DNA of 14,876 nt from the NCBI GenBank assembly GCA_900321905.1, contig ONXZ01000010.1, positions 1-14,876 of the forward strand, read 5' to 3'. The notes beneath the pieces were generated by a model. The model did not search any database, was not told the origin of the DNA, and saw only the letters and a list, made by a program, of their open reading frames with translations. Position numbers and translations under genes: made by a program. This document shows positions 6,497 through 14,459 of this stretch, piece after piece; the first letter of the stretch is position 1; each line of letters opens with the position of its first letter. This DNA is from an uncultured Eubacteriales bacterium. Lineage in GTDB: Bacteria > Bacillota > Clostridia > Oscillospirales > Acutalibacteraceae.

Positions 6497-7690
6497 TTAA
6501 TATTTGTATTCGCCGTGCGGAGTGCTGTTAAACTTGTCAATAACAATCTGATAGCGTTCATACGCCGTTTTAACAGCGTCCTCCCACGAAATGTAAATGT
6601 TGCTTTGCGCGTTCAGACCAACTCTGCCAAGCAGGTCTTTGTTGTCAATAATCTGCTGAATTTTTGTATACAGGCTGTGCGCGTTTTCATCGCACAAAAA
6701 TCCCGTTTCACCGTCGACAATGCCCTCTGCGGCGCAAGAACCTTCAACAAGCAGCGCCGATGTGGCGGAAGCCGCAGCCTCGCGTACAACAAGACCGTTT
6801 GTGTCAAACTGCGACGGAAAAACAAGCAAATCTGCCGCGCTGTAATATATCTGCAGTTCGTGCCTGTCGGTTATCTGGTCGGTAAAAATAACTTCGTTTG
6901 TCAGCCCGATTTTTCGGGTGTATTTTTTTATTGCGCCTTCGTCAGGACCCATACCAACCATAATAAGGCGGTAGTCCTTGCCGGCGTTTTTGAGCATACG
7001 GCAGGCGTCGAGAATCAGCCTGATATTTTTGTACCAGTTCAGCCTGCCCACAAACAGCAAAATCGGAACATCTGCAGGTATGCCGTGCTTGCGGCGAATC
7101 GAATCACGCTCGTTGTCGCTGATACTTATAATCGGCAAATCGCAGCCGTTTGGCATAACAACAAAATCGCCGTCATAACCCATATTGTGCAGCGATTCGC
7201 GAGTGCCTTTACTCGTAACCCACACTTCGTCGGCGGACTTGATGTTGTTTAGCGCCATACCGTAAGCACGCCTTTTGATTGCGTAGGACGGCACCCTTGT
7301 TTCAATATCATACTCAAACTTTGTGTGATAAGTCAAAATAACAGGGAAGCGCTTTATCCTGTTAACACGCCTGAAATAGTAACTCGTCGCAATCGGGCAG
7401 TGCGAGTGCAGCAGGTCAAAATTCATATCAACAATATCGGTTGAAAACTGCTTTTTGAACGGCCAGCCGACAGGGTAGCCCTCACCGAAGGTGAAAAGGC
7501 TCTTGTAGCGGTAAACCTGATACGGGAACTTGTAGTCCTCGGCATTCGGGTTGTCAGGCGTTACGATAACCGCCTCGCCGTATTTATTGTTAATGATGTC
7601 CGCATAGCATTTGAGCGTGGTGCTAACGCCGTCAATGGTCGGCAGCCACGCGTCGTTGCCAAGCGCTACTTTTAACTTTCTGTTATCCAT
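6497..7690 (-). CDS. GT4-family (GT-B fold) glycosyltransferase, glycolipid-synthase-like
   Basis: The protein has 397 residues; GGAG lies just upstream of ATG 7690. Residues about 8-190 are the acceptor domain, with a glycine-rich loop TIDGVSTTLK after the first strand, the HSHCP strand (His95, His97) and YHTKFEYD. Residues about 205-380 are the nucleotide-sugar domain: LLFVGRLNWYKNI, GMGPDEG and FDTNGLVVREAAAS. The last is the E-x7-E motif with Asp296 in place of the first Glu and Glu304 as the second. I believe that substitution recurs in related clostridial proteins. The nearest familiar relatives are diacylglycerol glucosyltransferases, which use UDP-sugars to make membrane glycolipids. 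The acceptor cannot be settled from sequence alone. I see no membrane helix, so it is probably cytosolic or peripherally membrane bound. It is monocistronic. Confidence 0.85.
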   Translation of the reverse strand: MDNRKLKVALGNDAWLPTIDGVSTTLKCYADIINNKYGEAVIVTPDNPNAEDYKFPYQVYRYKSLFTFGEGYPVGWPFKKQFSTDIVDMNFDLLHSHCPIATSYYFRRVNRIKRFPVILTYHTKFEYDIETRVPSYAIKRRAYGMALNNIKSADEVWVTSKGTRESLHNMGYDGDFVVMPNGCDLPIISISDNERDSIRRKHGIPADVPILLFVGRLNWYKNIRLILDACRMLKNAGKDYRLIMVGMGPDEGAIKKYTRKIGLTNEVIFTDQITDRHELQIYYSAADLLVFPSQFDTNGLVVREAAASATSALLVEGSCAAEGIVDGETGFLCDENAHSLYTKIQQIIDNKDLLGRVGLNAQSNIYISWEDAVKTAYERYQIVIDKFNSTPHGEYKY

Positions 7691-7710
7691 AGGTTATTCT
7701 CCTTGTGTGC

Positions 7711-7739
7711 ATTATATCACAAAGATTTTGCAAAGTAAA
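7711..7739 (-). promoter_or_regulatory. Promoter of the GT4 glycosyltransferase gene
   Basis: On the - strand, TTTACT (7739-7734) and a consensus TATAAT (7716-7711) are separated by 17 bases. The leader to ATG 7690 is only about 15 bases and contains the GGAG ribosome site. Confidence 0.65.
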
Positions 7740-7773
7740 CTAAACAAATTATAAACTTTTTCGTCCCGAAACA

Positions 7774-7802
7774 TTGATATTCTTTTAACTATGTGGTACG
7801 AT
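7774..7802 (+). promoter_or_regulatory. Possible promoter of the BspA-like gene
   Basis: TTGATA (7774-7779) and TACGAT (7797-7802) are separated by 17 bases. The -10 match is only four of six. It would give a leader of about 90 bases containing the hairpin at 7863-7885. Other A/T-rich -10-like words occur near 7833-7838. Confidence 0.4.
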
Positions 7803-7862
7803 GAAATTGTGAAACTGACTGATTATTGTGAATTATATCATTTGTGGATTTTTATTCTTATA

Positions 7863-7885
7863 GCCTCCCTTTACACAGGGGAGCC
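7863..7885. repeat. Leader hairpin upstream of the BspA-like gene
   Basis: CTCCC (7865-7869) pairs with GGGAG (7879-7883), extended inward by T-G and T-A pairs. It ends about 16 bases before the start codon, next to the GGAGG site. Its sequence resembles the terminator stem that closes the same gene at 9655-9679. Confidence 0.45.
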
Positions 7886-7901
7886 GAAAAGGAGGAATTT
7901 T

Positions 7902-9647
7902 ATGAAAAAATCACTATCAATCGTATTATCACTACTGATGATAATATCAACCCTGACGGCTCTGCCGTTCACTGCTCACGCACTTGATGAAAGCGGCGAG
8001 TGCGGTAAAAATGTTACGTGGAGCCTTAACTCGTCAACCGGCATACTCACAATCAGCGGCACGGGCGATATGTATGATTATGATTGGAAGGGTTCATCGT
8101 TTAGTGATAACGCAGATATTACAAGTATCGTCATCAATAGCGGTGTAACAAGCATAGGCGGTTATGCATTTTATAATTGCACAAGATTAGCAAGCATAAC
8201 AATACCAAACAGCGTAACAAGCATAGGCGGTTATGCATTTTCTGATTGCAAAAGCTTAACAAGCATAACAATACCGAACAGTGTAACAAGCATAGGCGAG
8301 CGTGCATTTGAATATTGCAAAAGCTTAACAAGCATAACAATACCAAACAGCGTAACAAGCATAGGCGATTATGCATTTTATGATTGCACAAGCTTAACAA
8401 GCATAACAATACCAAACAGTGTAACAAGCATAGGCGATTATGCATTTCATAATTGCACAAGCTTAACAAGCATAACAATACCGAACAGCGTAACAAGCAT
8501 AGGCGGTTATGCATTTTATGGTTGCAAAGGCTTAACAAGCATAACCATACCAAACAGCGTAACAAGCATAGGCAAGCATGCATTTGAGTGGTGCTCAAGC
8601 ATAACAAGCATAACAATACCAAACAGCGTAACAAGCATAGGCGATGAAGCATTTGCAGGTTGCGCAAGCTTAACAAGCATAACAATAGGAAACAGCGTAA
8701 CAAGCATAGGCGATGGTGCATTTGATAATTGCACAGGCTTAACAAGCATAACAATACCAAACAGCGTAACAAACATAGGCAGTTATGCATTTGATTATTG
8801 CACAAGCTTAACAAGCATAGAAATACCAAACAGCGTAACAAGCATAGGCGATGGTGCATTTAATTGGTGCACAAGCTTAACCGATGTCTACTACAACGGC
8901 ACAGTAGAACAGTGGAATGCAATAGTAATTGAAGATGGTAATGATTTACTGGTTAATGCAACTATTCACTATAATTATACACCACACATACATAATTATA
9001 ACGCTGTTGTAACCGCGCCTACCTGCACGGCAAAGGGTTACACAACGCACACTTGTGAATGCGGTGACAGTTATGTTGACACCTATGTTGACGCACTCGG
9101 TCACACAGAAGTCACAGACGCGGCTATTGCAGCAACGTGCACTACAGACGGCAAGACAGAGGGCAGTCATTGTTCAGTATGCGGTGAGATTATTGTTGCA
9201 CAGCAGACTGTCAACGCTCTCGGTCACAAATCCGATAAGGGTACAGTTACCAAAAAGGCGACCTACACGGCGACTGGCGTTAAGACCTATAAGTGTATAG
9301 TTTGCGGCAAGGTGCTTAAAACAGAAACCATTGCAAAACTGCCGAAAAAGGCGAACACGCTTGTTGCTAAGGGCAAGACCGCAACGGTTAAGTTTGCAAA
9401 TCTTAAAAAGAAAAATCAGACCGTTTTGCAGAAAAATGCCTTTGCAATCACAAAGGCGCAGGGCAAAGTGACCTACAAAAAAGCAAGCGGCAACGGCAAA
9501 ATCACCGTTAACTCCGCAGGCAAGTTCACAGTCAAAAAGGGTCTGAAAAAAGGCACATATAAAATTAAAGTAAAAGTCACCGCCGCAGGCAATACAACCT
9601 ATAAGGCAGTAACAAAGACAGTGACGGTTACAGTTAAAGTAAAATAA
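7902..9647 (+). CDS. Secreted BspA-type leucine-rich-repeat surface protein
   Basis: The protein has 581 residues from ATG 7902, chosen because AAAAGGAGG lies just upstream and the product then opens with a signal peptide ([18 protein letters not shown], cleavage near AHA, residue 29). Residues about 30-83 are a beta-rich lead-in ([20 protein letters not shown]). Residues 84-336 are eleven 23-residue BspA/LRR_5 repeats of the type [20 protein letters not shown]. Residues about 360-475 hold repeats with paired CxxCG motifs and ALGH caps. Residues about 480-581 are a Lys/Thr-rich Ig-like domain that resembles the tails of Ruminococcus/Eubacterium surface proteins. I see no LPXTG signal or membrane anchor. 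Such proteins act in adhesion or binding outside the cell; the ligand is unknown. The gene stands alone, with its own terminator. Its repeat region favours ATA and ACA codons more than the neighbouring genes do. Confidence 0.88.
   Translation: MKKSLSIVLSLLMIISTLTALPFTAHALDESGECGKNVTWSLNSSTGILTISGTGDMYDYDWKGSSFSDNADITSIVINSGVTSIGGYAFYNCTRLASITIPNSVTSIGGYAFSDCKSLTSITIPNSVTSIGERAFEYCKSLTSITIPNSVTSIGDYAFYDCTSLTSITIPNSVTSIGDYAFHNCTSLTSITIPNSVTSIGGYAFYGCKGLTSITIPNSVTSIGKHAFEWCSSITSITIPNSVTSIGDEAFAGCASLTSITIGNSVTSIGDGAFDNCTGLTSITIPNSVTNIGSYAFDYCTSLTSIEIPNSVTSIGDGAFNWCTSLTDVYYNGTVEQWNAIVIEDGNDLLVNATIHYNYTPHIHNYNAVVTAPTCTAKGYTTHTCECGDSYVDTYVDALGHTEVTDAAIAATCTTDGKTEGSHCSVCGEIIVAQQTVNALGHKSDKGTVTKKATYTATGVKTYKCIVCGKVLKTETIAKLPKKANTLVAKGKTATVKFANLKKKNQTVLQKNAFAITKAQGKVTYKKASGNGKITVNSAGKFTVKKGLKKGTYKIKVKVTAAGNTTYKAVTKTVTVTVKVK
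8151..8909 (+). repeat. Eleven tandem 69-bp repeats (LRR_5 units)
   Basis: Units begin with AGCATAGGC at 8151 and repeat every 69 bases without a slip; the eleventh starts at 8841. The consensus half ACAATACCAAACAGCGTAAC is nearly unchanged between units, and variation is concentrated at the codons either side of AF and C. The last unit diverges at its end ([10 protein letters not shown]). Such identity at silent positions points to recent duplication or gene conversion. Confidence 0.95.
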
Positions 9648-9654
9648 AACGAAT

Positions 9655-9683
9655 AAGCCTCCTTTGCACAAGGAGGCTTTTTG
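9655..9683 (+). terminator. Terminator of the BspA-like gene
   Basis: A perfect ten-pair stem, AAGCCTCCTT (9655-9664) with AAGGAGGCTT (9670-9679), closes a five-base loop and runs into five T. Confidence 0.9.
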
Positions 9684-9689
9684 TATTTA

Positions 9690-9810
9690 CGCGGACGACC
9701 AACTACGATGGTTTGTAGGAATCGGCGTCCGAAACGACTCGCGGAGCGTCGAGGTCGCCGCTCCCTACAATGGGCGTGAGCAACGCCCACCCAATAACCG
9801 AACACCGAAA
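9690..9810. repeat. Intergenic repeat copy A (rearranged)
   Basis: CGGAGCGTCGAGGTCGCCGC onward (9742-9769) matches copy C at 13044-13071 with one mismatch in 28 bases. Upstream, TTTGTAGGAATCGGCGTCCG (9712-9731) resembles the right half of copies B and C (TTTGTAGGGG...GGCGTCCCG) with a deletion. The half-elements are therefore in the reverse order compared with B and C. TGGGCGT (9771-9777) and ACGCCCA (9783-9789) form a hairpin, followed by an ACCGAA-rich tail. No gene is seen here. Confidence 0.65.
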
Positions 9811-9853
9811 ACCGAATACTGCATTGCGATGTTTATGGATTGTATAATAACTC

Positions 9854-9881
9854 TTGACTTTATTTTAAAATGAGATATAAT
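9854..9881 (+). promoter_or_regulatory. Promoter of the small membrane protein gene
   Basis: TTGACT (9854-9859) and TATAAT (9876-9881) are separated by 16 bases. A GTGGAGGT ribosome site follows at 9901-9908. The patatin-like gene downstream has no convincing promoter and probably shares this one. Confidence 0.8.
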
Positions 9882-9915
9882 ATAAATGATATAAGATTTT
9901 GTGGAGGTAACACTA

Positions 9916-10161
9916 ATGTTTAAAAAGATTTGTAAATTTGTAGCAGTTATTGCTGCGCTTTGCGCACTTGCTGCTGCGGCATATTATGCAGTTAAAAAAC
10001 TTACTGACAAAGACGAGCCTGAATACTTTGACGACAACGACTTCTTTGAGTGCAACAACGAACTCGAAATCGTTGAGGTTGAGGAAGAGCCTGAGGAAGA
10101 AGTAAAAGAAGAACCTAAGAAAGAAAAGAAAGAAAAAAAGGCTAAAAAAGAGGCTGAATAA
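9916..10161 (+). CDS. Small single-pass membrane protein with a charged tail, unknown function
   Basis: The protein has 81 residues from ATG 9916, behind GTGGAGGT. An upstream in-frame GTG (9901) is part of that ribosome site and was rejected. MFKKICK is followed by one hydrophobic, alanine-rich helix (about residues 8-27), then KKLTDK. Next comes an acidic segment (EYFDDNDFFE, then EEEPEEE), and the protein ends in a Lys/Glu-rich stretch. Few positive residues precede the helix and many follow, so the topology is not obvious. It superficially resembles YtxH-like proteins, but I see no specific motif. It is probably cotranscribed with the patatin-like gene 64 bases downstream. Confidence 0.75.
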   Translation: MFKKICKFVAVIAALCALAAAAYYAVKKLTDKDEPEYFDDNDFFECNNELEIVEVEEEPEEEVKEEPKKEKKEKKAKKEAE

Positions 10162-10168
10162 TATTTAA

Positions 10169-10193
10169 CGAGAGGGAATCAAACCCCTCCCGA
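10169..10193 (+). terminator. Weak hairpin between the small protein and patatin-like genes
   Basis: GAGGG (10172-10176) pairs with CCCTC (10185-10189), extended by CG pairs across one mismatch. Only ATTTTA follows, not a true T run, so it would at most attenuate transcription. Confidence 0.3.
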
Positions 10194-10225
10194 AATTTTA
10201 TACTATAATAAATCGGAGTGATTAT

Positions 10226-11071
10226 ATGTACAGTTGCGGACTTGTACTTGAAGGCGGCGGCTCACGCGGTATCTACACTGCAGGCGTGCTTGACGCTTTT
10301 ATGGAAAACGGAATAGAGTTCCCTTACGTTATCGGCGTATCAATGGGAGCGTGCAGCGGTGCGTCCTTCCTCGGCAAATCTATCCGCCGCCAGCACGACG
10401 TTATACTCTATTCTGCGCAGGACAAAAGATATATGAGTTTTGCCAATATGCGCAAAAGCGGCGAATACTGCAATTTTGACTGGGCGTTCGGTGAACTGAG
10501 TTACGACCTGTTCCCTCTTGACCAGGACACTTTTGATAAATCAGACGCCGTTTACTGCGTGGTTGCAACTAACGCAAGAACAGGCAAGGCCGAGTATTTT
10601 TACCCGAAATCGCTCAGGAATGAATGTCCTGAAATTCGCGCGTCGTGCAGTATGCCGGGCGTTACAAAAGGACTTGAAATCGGCGGCGAGGTCTACTTTG
10701 ACGGCGGACTTGCGGACTCAATCCCTGTTAAGCGCGCGTTTGAGGACGGCTGCGAAAAAGCGGTTGCGATACTCACCCAGCACAAAGGTTATGTTAAGCC
10801 TGTTACAAACAGAAATTTCAAAAAGCCGTTTAACAACACATACCCGCTTGTGGGCGACGCGATTATTAACCGCAGCATTATATATAACAATCAACTTGAA
10901 GATGTGCGCAGGCTTGAAGCGGAGGGCAAACTGCTTGTTATCCAGCCGCTGACGCCGCTCAACTGCACAGCGCTTGAAAAAAGCCCCGAAAAACTCGAGG
11001 CAATCTACCAGGTTGCATATACCCAGGGCAAACAGTATATAGAAAAAGTGAAGGCGTTTATGGAATCTTAA
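10226..11071 (+). CDS. Patatin-like phospholipase / serine hydrolase (YjjU-like)
   Basis: The protein has 281 residues; CGGAGTGA precedes ATG 10226. LVLEGGGSRGIYTAGVLD gives the oxyanion-hole motif GGGSRG at residues 10-15. GVSMGA is the nucleophile elbow, with Ser39 in G-x-S-x-G. FDGGLADSIP supplies the second dyad residue Asp159 in the D-G-G motif. After residue about 200, IINRSIIYNNQLEDVRRLEAEGKLLVIQP and EKSPEKLEAIYQVAYTQG match the C-terminal extension of YjjU-type bacterial patatins. Members are lipid acyl hydrolases with a Ser-Asp dyad. There is no signal peptide, so it is likely cytosolic and acts on membrane phospholipids or acyl esters. The physiological substrate is unknown. Confidence 0.88.
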   Translation: MYSCGLVLEGGGSRGIYTAGVLDAFMENGIEFPYVIGVSMGACSGASFLGKSIRRQHDVILYSAQDKRYMSFANMRKSGEYCNFDWAFGELSYDLFPLDQDTFDKSDAVYCVVATNARTGKAEYFYPKSLRNECPEIRASCSMPGVTKGLEIGGEVYFDGGLADSIPVKRAFEDGCEKAVAILTQHKGYVKPVTNRNFKKPFNNTYPLVGDAIINRSIIYNNQLEDVRRLEAEGKLLVIQPLTPLNCTALEKSPEKLEAIYQVAYTQGKQYIEKVKAFMES

Positions 11072-11272
11072 GTTAGCAGTTAGCCGTTAGCAGTATGCCG
11101 TTGTTAGTTACTCGCTGCGCTCAAACAATTAGCGGGCTGCCGAGGTCGTCAGCCCCTACAATTGCTCGCAGAAACGTATATTTGTAGGGGACGACGACCC
11201 CGGCGTCCCGAAATAAAATCGGAGCGAAGCGACAAACCTTCAACTGCTAACTGCATACTGCTAACGGCTAAC
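11072..11272. repeat. Intergenic repeat copy B, MITE-like with terminal inverted repeats
   Basis: The outer ends are exact 20-base inverted repeats, GTTAGCCGTTAGCAGTATGC (11079-11098) and its complement (11253-11272). Inside is the 132-base core 11107-11238. Within the core, the arm at 11139-11160 (GCCGAGGTCG...CCCTACA) pairs almost perfectly with the arm at 11180-11201 (TGTAGGGGACGACGACC...). The element starts one base after the patatin-like stop. No open reading frame of note is present. Confidence 0.8.
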
Positions 11273-11278
11273 TAAAAG

Positions 11279-11305
11279 AAGGCTCACACCCGTGAGCCTT
11301 TTTTT
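11279..11305. terminator. Terminator between the convergent patatin-like and ABC-F genes
   Basis: AAGGCTCAC (11279-11287) pairs with GTGAGCCTT (11292-11300) around an ACCC loop. Seven T follow on the + strand, making it strong for the patatin-like side. The - strand tail TTCTTTTAG is weaker. The ABC-F stop codon lies inside this T run. Confidence 0.85.
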
Positions 11306-12911
11306 AATATTTACGCAACTGCTCTTCGTCGAATACAGAAAGGAATTCGTCGTATGAGCCTTTACGGTCAACATACTTGTTGCCGCTGATTTCGATAATT
11401 CTGTCCGCAACCGTCTGCACAAACTGATGGTCGTGCGAAGTGAAAAGCACGGTTTCGGGATAGCGGATAAGTCCGTTGTTGAGCGCCGTGATTGACTCAA
11501 GGTCAAGGTGGTTTGTAGGCTCGTCGAGCACAAGCACGTTAGCGCCTGAAAGCATCATCTTGCAGAGCATACATCTTACGCGCTCGCCGCCCGAAAGGAC
11601 GTTTGCCATTTTAAGCGCCTCGTCGCCGCTGAATAACATTCTGCCGAGCCAGGAGCGGATATCCGCTTCAAGTTGTTCAGCAGAATACTGGCGAAGCCAG
11701 TCAACAAGTGTGAGTTCAACGCCGTCAAAATATTCGCTGTTATCTGACGGGAAGTAACTCTGCGTGGTGGTTACGCCCCACTTGTATGAGCCTTCGTCAG
11801 GCTCCATTTCGCCCATAATGATTTTGAAAAGCGTGGTCTTTGCCACAACGTCAGAGCCGACAAACGCAACCTTTTCACGCGGGTGGATAACAAATGAAAT
11901 ATCGTCAAGCACCTTGCGGTCGCCGATAGTTTTTGTGAGATGGTCAACGCGCAGAAGGTCGTTGCCGCACTCTCTGTCAGGCTTAAAATCAACGTACGGA
12001 AAGCGTCGTGAACTTACAGGCATTTCAATCATCTCAAGCGCGTCAAGTTGCTTTTTACGGCTTGTCGCCTGCTTGCTCTTTGCAGCGTTTGCAGAAAAGC
12101 GGTTGATAAAGTCCTGAAGTTCCTTAATCTTCTGCTCGTTCTTTTTGTTCTGGTCGCGAGCCTGACGCTGACGCATCTGGGTGTACTCATACCAGAAGTC
12201 GTAGTTACCTGTGAACAGCGTGATTTTGCCGTAGTCAACGTCGCAGATGTGCGTGCAGACCTTGTTTAAAAAGTGACGGTCGTGCGATACAACGATGACT
12301 GTGTTCGCAAAATCGAGCAAAAAGTTTTCAAGCCACGAAATCGCGGTGAGGTCAAGGTGGTTTGTAGGCTCGTCAAGCAGGAGAATGTCAGGATTTCCGA
12401 ACAGCGCCTGCGCGAGGAGCACCTTAACTTTGAGGTCTGACGGAAGTTCAGCCATTTTGAGATAGTGATACTCGTCGGACACGCCGAGTTTGTTGAGCAT
12501 AAACTCCGCGTCACTCTCGGCAGTCCAGCCGTCAAGGTCAGCAAACTCCGCTTCGAGTTCGCCCGCGCGGATACCGTCCTCCTCGGAAAAGTCCTCTTTC
12601 ATATAAAGAGCGTCCTTCTCCTCCATAATCTCGATAAGGCGCGGATTGCCCATAAGCACCGTGCGCACAACTTCGTACTCGTCAAACGCAAAGTGGTCCT
12701 GCTTGAGCACGGACAAACGTTCGCCCGGTGTAATATGAATTTCGCCCTTGCTTGGCTCAAGGTCGCCCGACAGCACCTTCAAAAAGGTTGACTTGCCTGC
12801 GCCGTTAGCGCCGATAATGCCGTAGCAGTTGCCCGGTGAAAAGGTAACGTTTACCCTTTCAAACAGCGACCTGCCGCCAAACTGAACGGATATGTCATTT
12901 GCACTAATCAT
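11304..12911 (-). CDS. ABC-F family ATP-binding protein (YkpA/YbiT-like)
   Basis: The protein has 535 residues, with AGGAGG before ATG 12911. There are two ABC domains and no membrane helices, as in ribosome-acting ABC-F factors. Domain 1 (about 1-240) has Walker A GANGAGKST (Lys40), Walker B LLLDEP (Asp180, Glu181) and H-switch His210. Its signature motif is degenerate: ELPSDLKVKV near 155-164 instead of LSGGE. A charged linker (about 242-300) matches the P-site-tRNA-interaction region. Domain 2 (about 318-535) has signature LSGGE (439-443), Walker B LVLDEP (Asp463, Glu464) and His493. Its Walker A is GSDVVAKTT (352-360), with Ala where Gly normally precedes the catalytic Lys358. I recall an AKTT motif in related clostridial homologues, so this may be a subfamily trait. 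ABC-F proteins rescue or tune translating ribosomes, and some protect against antibiotics; nothing here shows resistance specifically. Confidence 0.9.
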   Translation of the reverse strand: MISANDISVQFGGRSLFERVNVTFSPGNCYGIIGANGAGKSTFLKVLSGDLEPSKGEIHITPGERLSVLKQDHFAFDEYEVVRTVLMGNPRLIEIMEEKDALYMKEDFSEEDGIRAGELEAEFADLDGWTAESDAEFMLNKLGVSDEYHYLKMAELPSDLKVKVLLAQALFGNPDILLLDEPTNHLDLTAISWLENFLLDFANTVIVVSHDRHFLNKVCTHICDVDYGKITLFTGNYDFWYEYTQMRQRQARDQNKKNEQKIKELQDFINRFSANAAKSKQATSRKKQLDALEMIEMPVSSRRFPYVDFKPDRECGNDLLRVDHLTKTIGDRKVLDDISFVIHPREKVAFVGSDVVAKTTLFKIIMGEMEPDEGSYKWGVTTTQSYFPSDNSEYFDGVELTLVDWLRQYSAEQLEADIRSWLGRMLFSGDEALKMANVLSGGERVRCMLCKMMLSGANVLVLDEPTNHLDLESITALNNGLIRYPETVLFTSHDHQFVQTVADRIIEISGNKYVDRKGSYDEFLSVFDEEQLRKY

Positions 12912-12940
12912 AAGAGTAACCTCCTAAAAAGTCTGGGGGT

Positions 12941-12969
12941 ATTTTAACATAGTATTATTATAATTACAA
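12941..12969 (-). promoter_or_regulatory. Promoter of the ABC-F gene
   Basis: On the - strand, TTGTAA (12969-12964) and TAAAAT (12946-12941) are separated by 17 bases. The leader is about 25 bases and includes AGGAGG. I see no upstream leader peptide or attenuator of the kind found before some resistance ABC-F genes. Confidence 0.65.
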
Positions 12970-12982
12970 GTATTATTTTATT

Positions 12983-13185
12983 AATTCGGAATGCGGAATT
13001 CGGAGTTCGGAATTGAGGTTACTCGCTGCGCTCGGACAATTAACGGAGCGTCGGGGTCGCCGCTCCCTACAGTTGCTCGCCGAAACAACGATTTGTAGGG
13101 GACGACAACCCTGGCGTCCCGAAATAAAATCGGAGCGCAGCGACCAACCGACAACTGCTTACTGCTTACTGCTTACTGCATACTG
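12983..13185. repeat. Intergenic repeat copy C
   Basis: The core 13018-13149 is 132 bases, exactly the length of the copy B core, with 22 mismatches by hand alignment and no gaps (about 83% identity). The left flank is a degenerate run of TTCGGAAT-like words (12984-13014). The right flank is four copies of ACTGCTT/ACTGCAT-like words (13152-13184). The left flank therefore differs from that of copy B, while the right flank is similar. With its flanks this fills most of the 312-base gap between the ABC-F and ilvC genes; the rest is the ABC-F promoter and the ilvC terminator. Confidence 0.8.
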
Positions 13186-13189
13186 AAAT

Positions 13190-13222
13190 AAATAAATCCC
13201 GACCGAAGTCGGGACTTTTTTT
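13190..13222 (-). terminator. Terminator of ilvC
   Basis: On the - strand, GTCCCGAC (13215-13208) pairs with GTCGGGA (13203-13197) around a TTCG loop, followed by ATTTATTTATTTC. The opposite side has an uninterrupted T run, so it would also work for any + strand transcription. Confidence 0.8.
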
Positions 13223-13223
13223 A

Positions 13224-14285
<1,062 letters not shown>

Positions 14286-14297
14286 TTAGCGTAATAT

Positions 14298-14326
14298 ATT
14301 ATAAATTAATGTGCGCATTTATGCAA
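14298..14326 (-). promoter_or_regulatory. Promoter of ilvC
   Basis: On the - strand, TTGCAT (14326-14321) and TATAAT (14303-14298) are separated by 17 bases. The leader of about 50 bases contains two GCTAAC words (14289-14284 and 14273-14268). It is too short for a T-box or a leader-peptide attenuator. Confidence 0.75.
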
Positions 14327-14411
14327 GTGTAATTTGTTACAAAATATAAAAAAAATATGGTTTGTAATTGAATATTTTTACTATTTTTAGTTACTTTTTA
14401 CAATAATACAC

Positions 14412-14440
14412 TTGTAAATTGTGAACAAATGGGGTAAAAT
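14412..14440 (+). promoter_or_regulatory. Promoter of the truncated gene at the window end
   Basis: TTGTAA (14412-14417) and TAAAAT (14435-14440) are separated by 17 bases. The predicted start of transcription is near 14447. The A/T-rich stretch between this and the divergent ilvC promoter (14327-14411) contains nothing else I can name. Confidence 0.55.
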
Positions 14441-14459
14441 CATTATGAGGTATTACGTT

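Noticed and set aside
6476..7252. Long + strand open frame (258 codons) opposite the glycosyltransferase
   Set aside because: The - strand frame has clear GT4 motifs, a promoter and a ribosome site. The + frame has no recognisable motif and begins inside the repeat-fragment hairpin.
8134..8859. Long open frame on the - strand (241 codons), rich in Cys and Leu
   Set aside because: It is the antisense reading of the leucine-rich repeats, with no ribosome site. It is open only because the repeat period is a multiple of three.
8151..8909. Regular repeats with constant period that could suggest a CRISPR array
   Set aside because: The 69-base period is in frame throughout, encodes the 23-residue BspA/LRR_5 unit and has no unique spacers.
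10204..10209. TATAAT just before the patatin-like gene
   Set aside because: There is no -35-like box at a suitable distance, and the transcript would start about at the ribosome site. A/T-rich chance match is more likely.
12912..13017. Leader peptide or attenuator typical of antibiotic-inducible ABC-F resistance genes
   Set aside because: The leader is about 25 bases and holds only the ribosome site, so induction of that type is not supported.
11072..13185. Composite transposon formed by repeats B and C around the ABC-F gene
   Set aside because: The repeats are not insertion sequences, encode no transposase and have unlike outer ends. The enclosed gene looks like ordinary chromosome.
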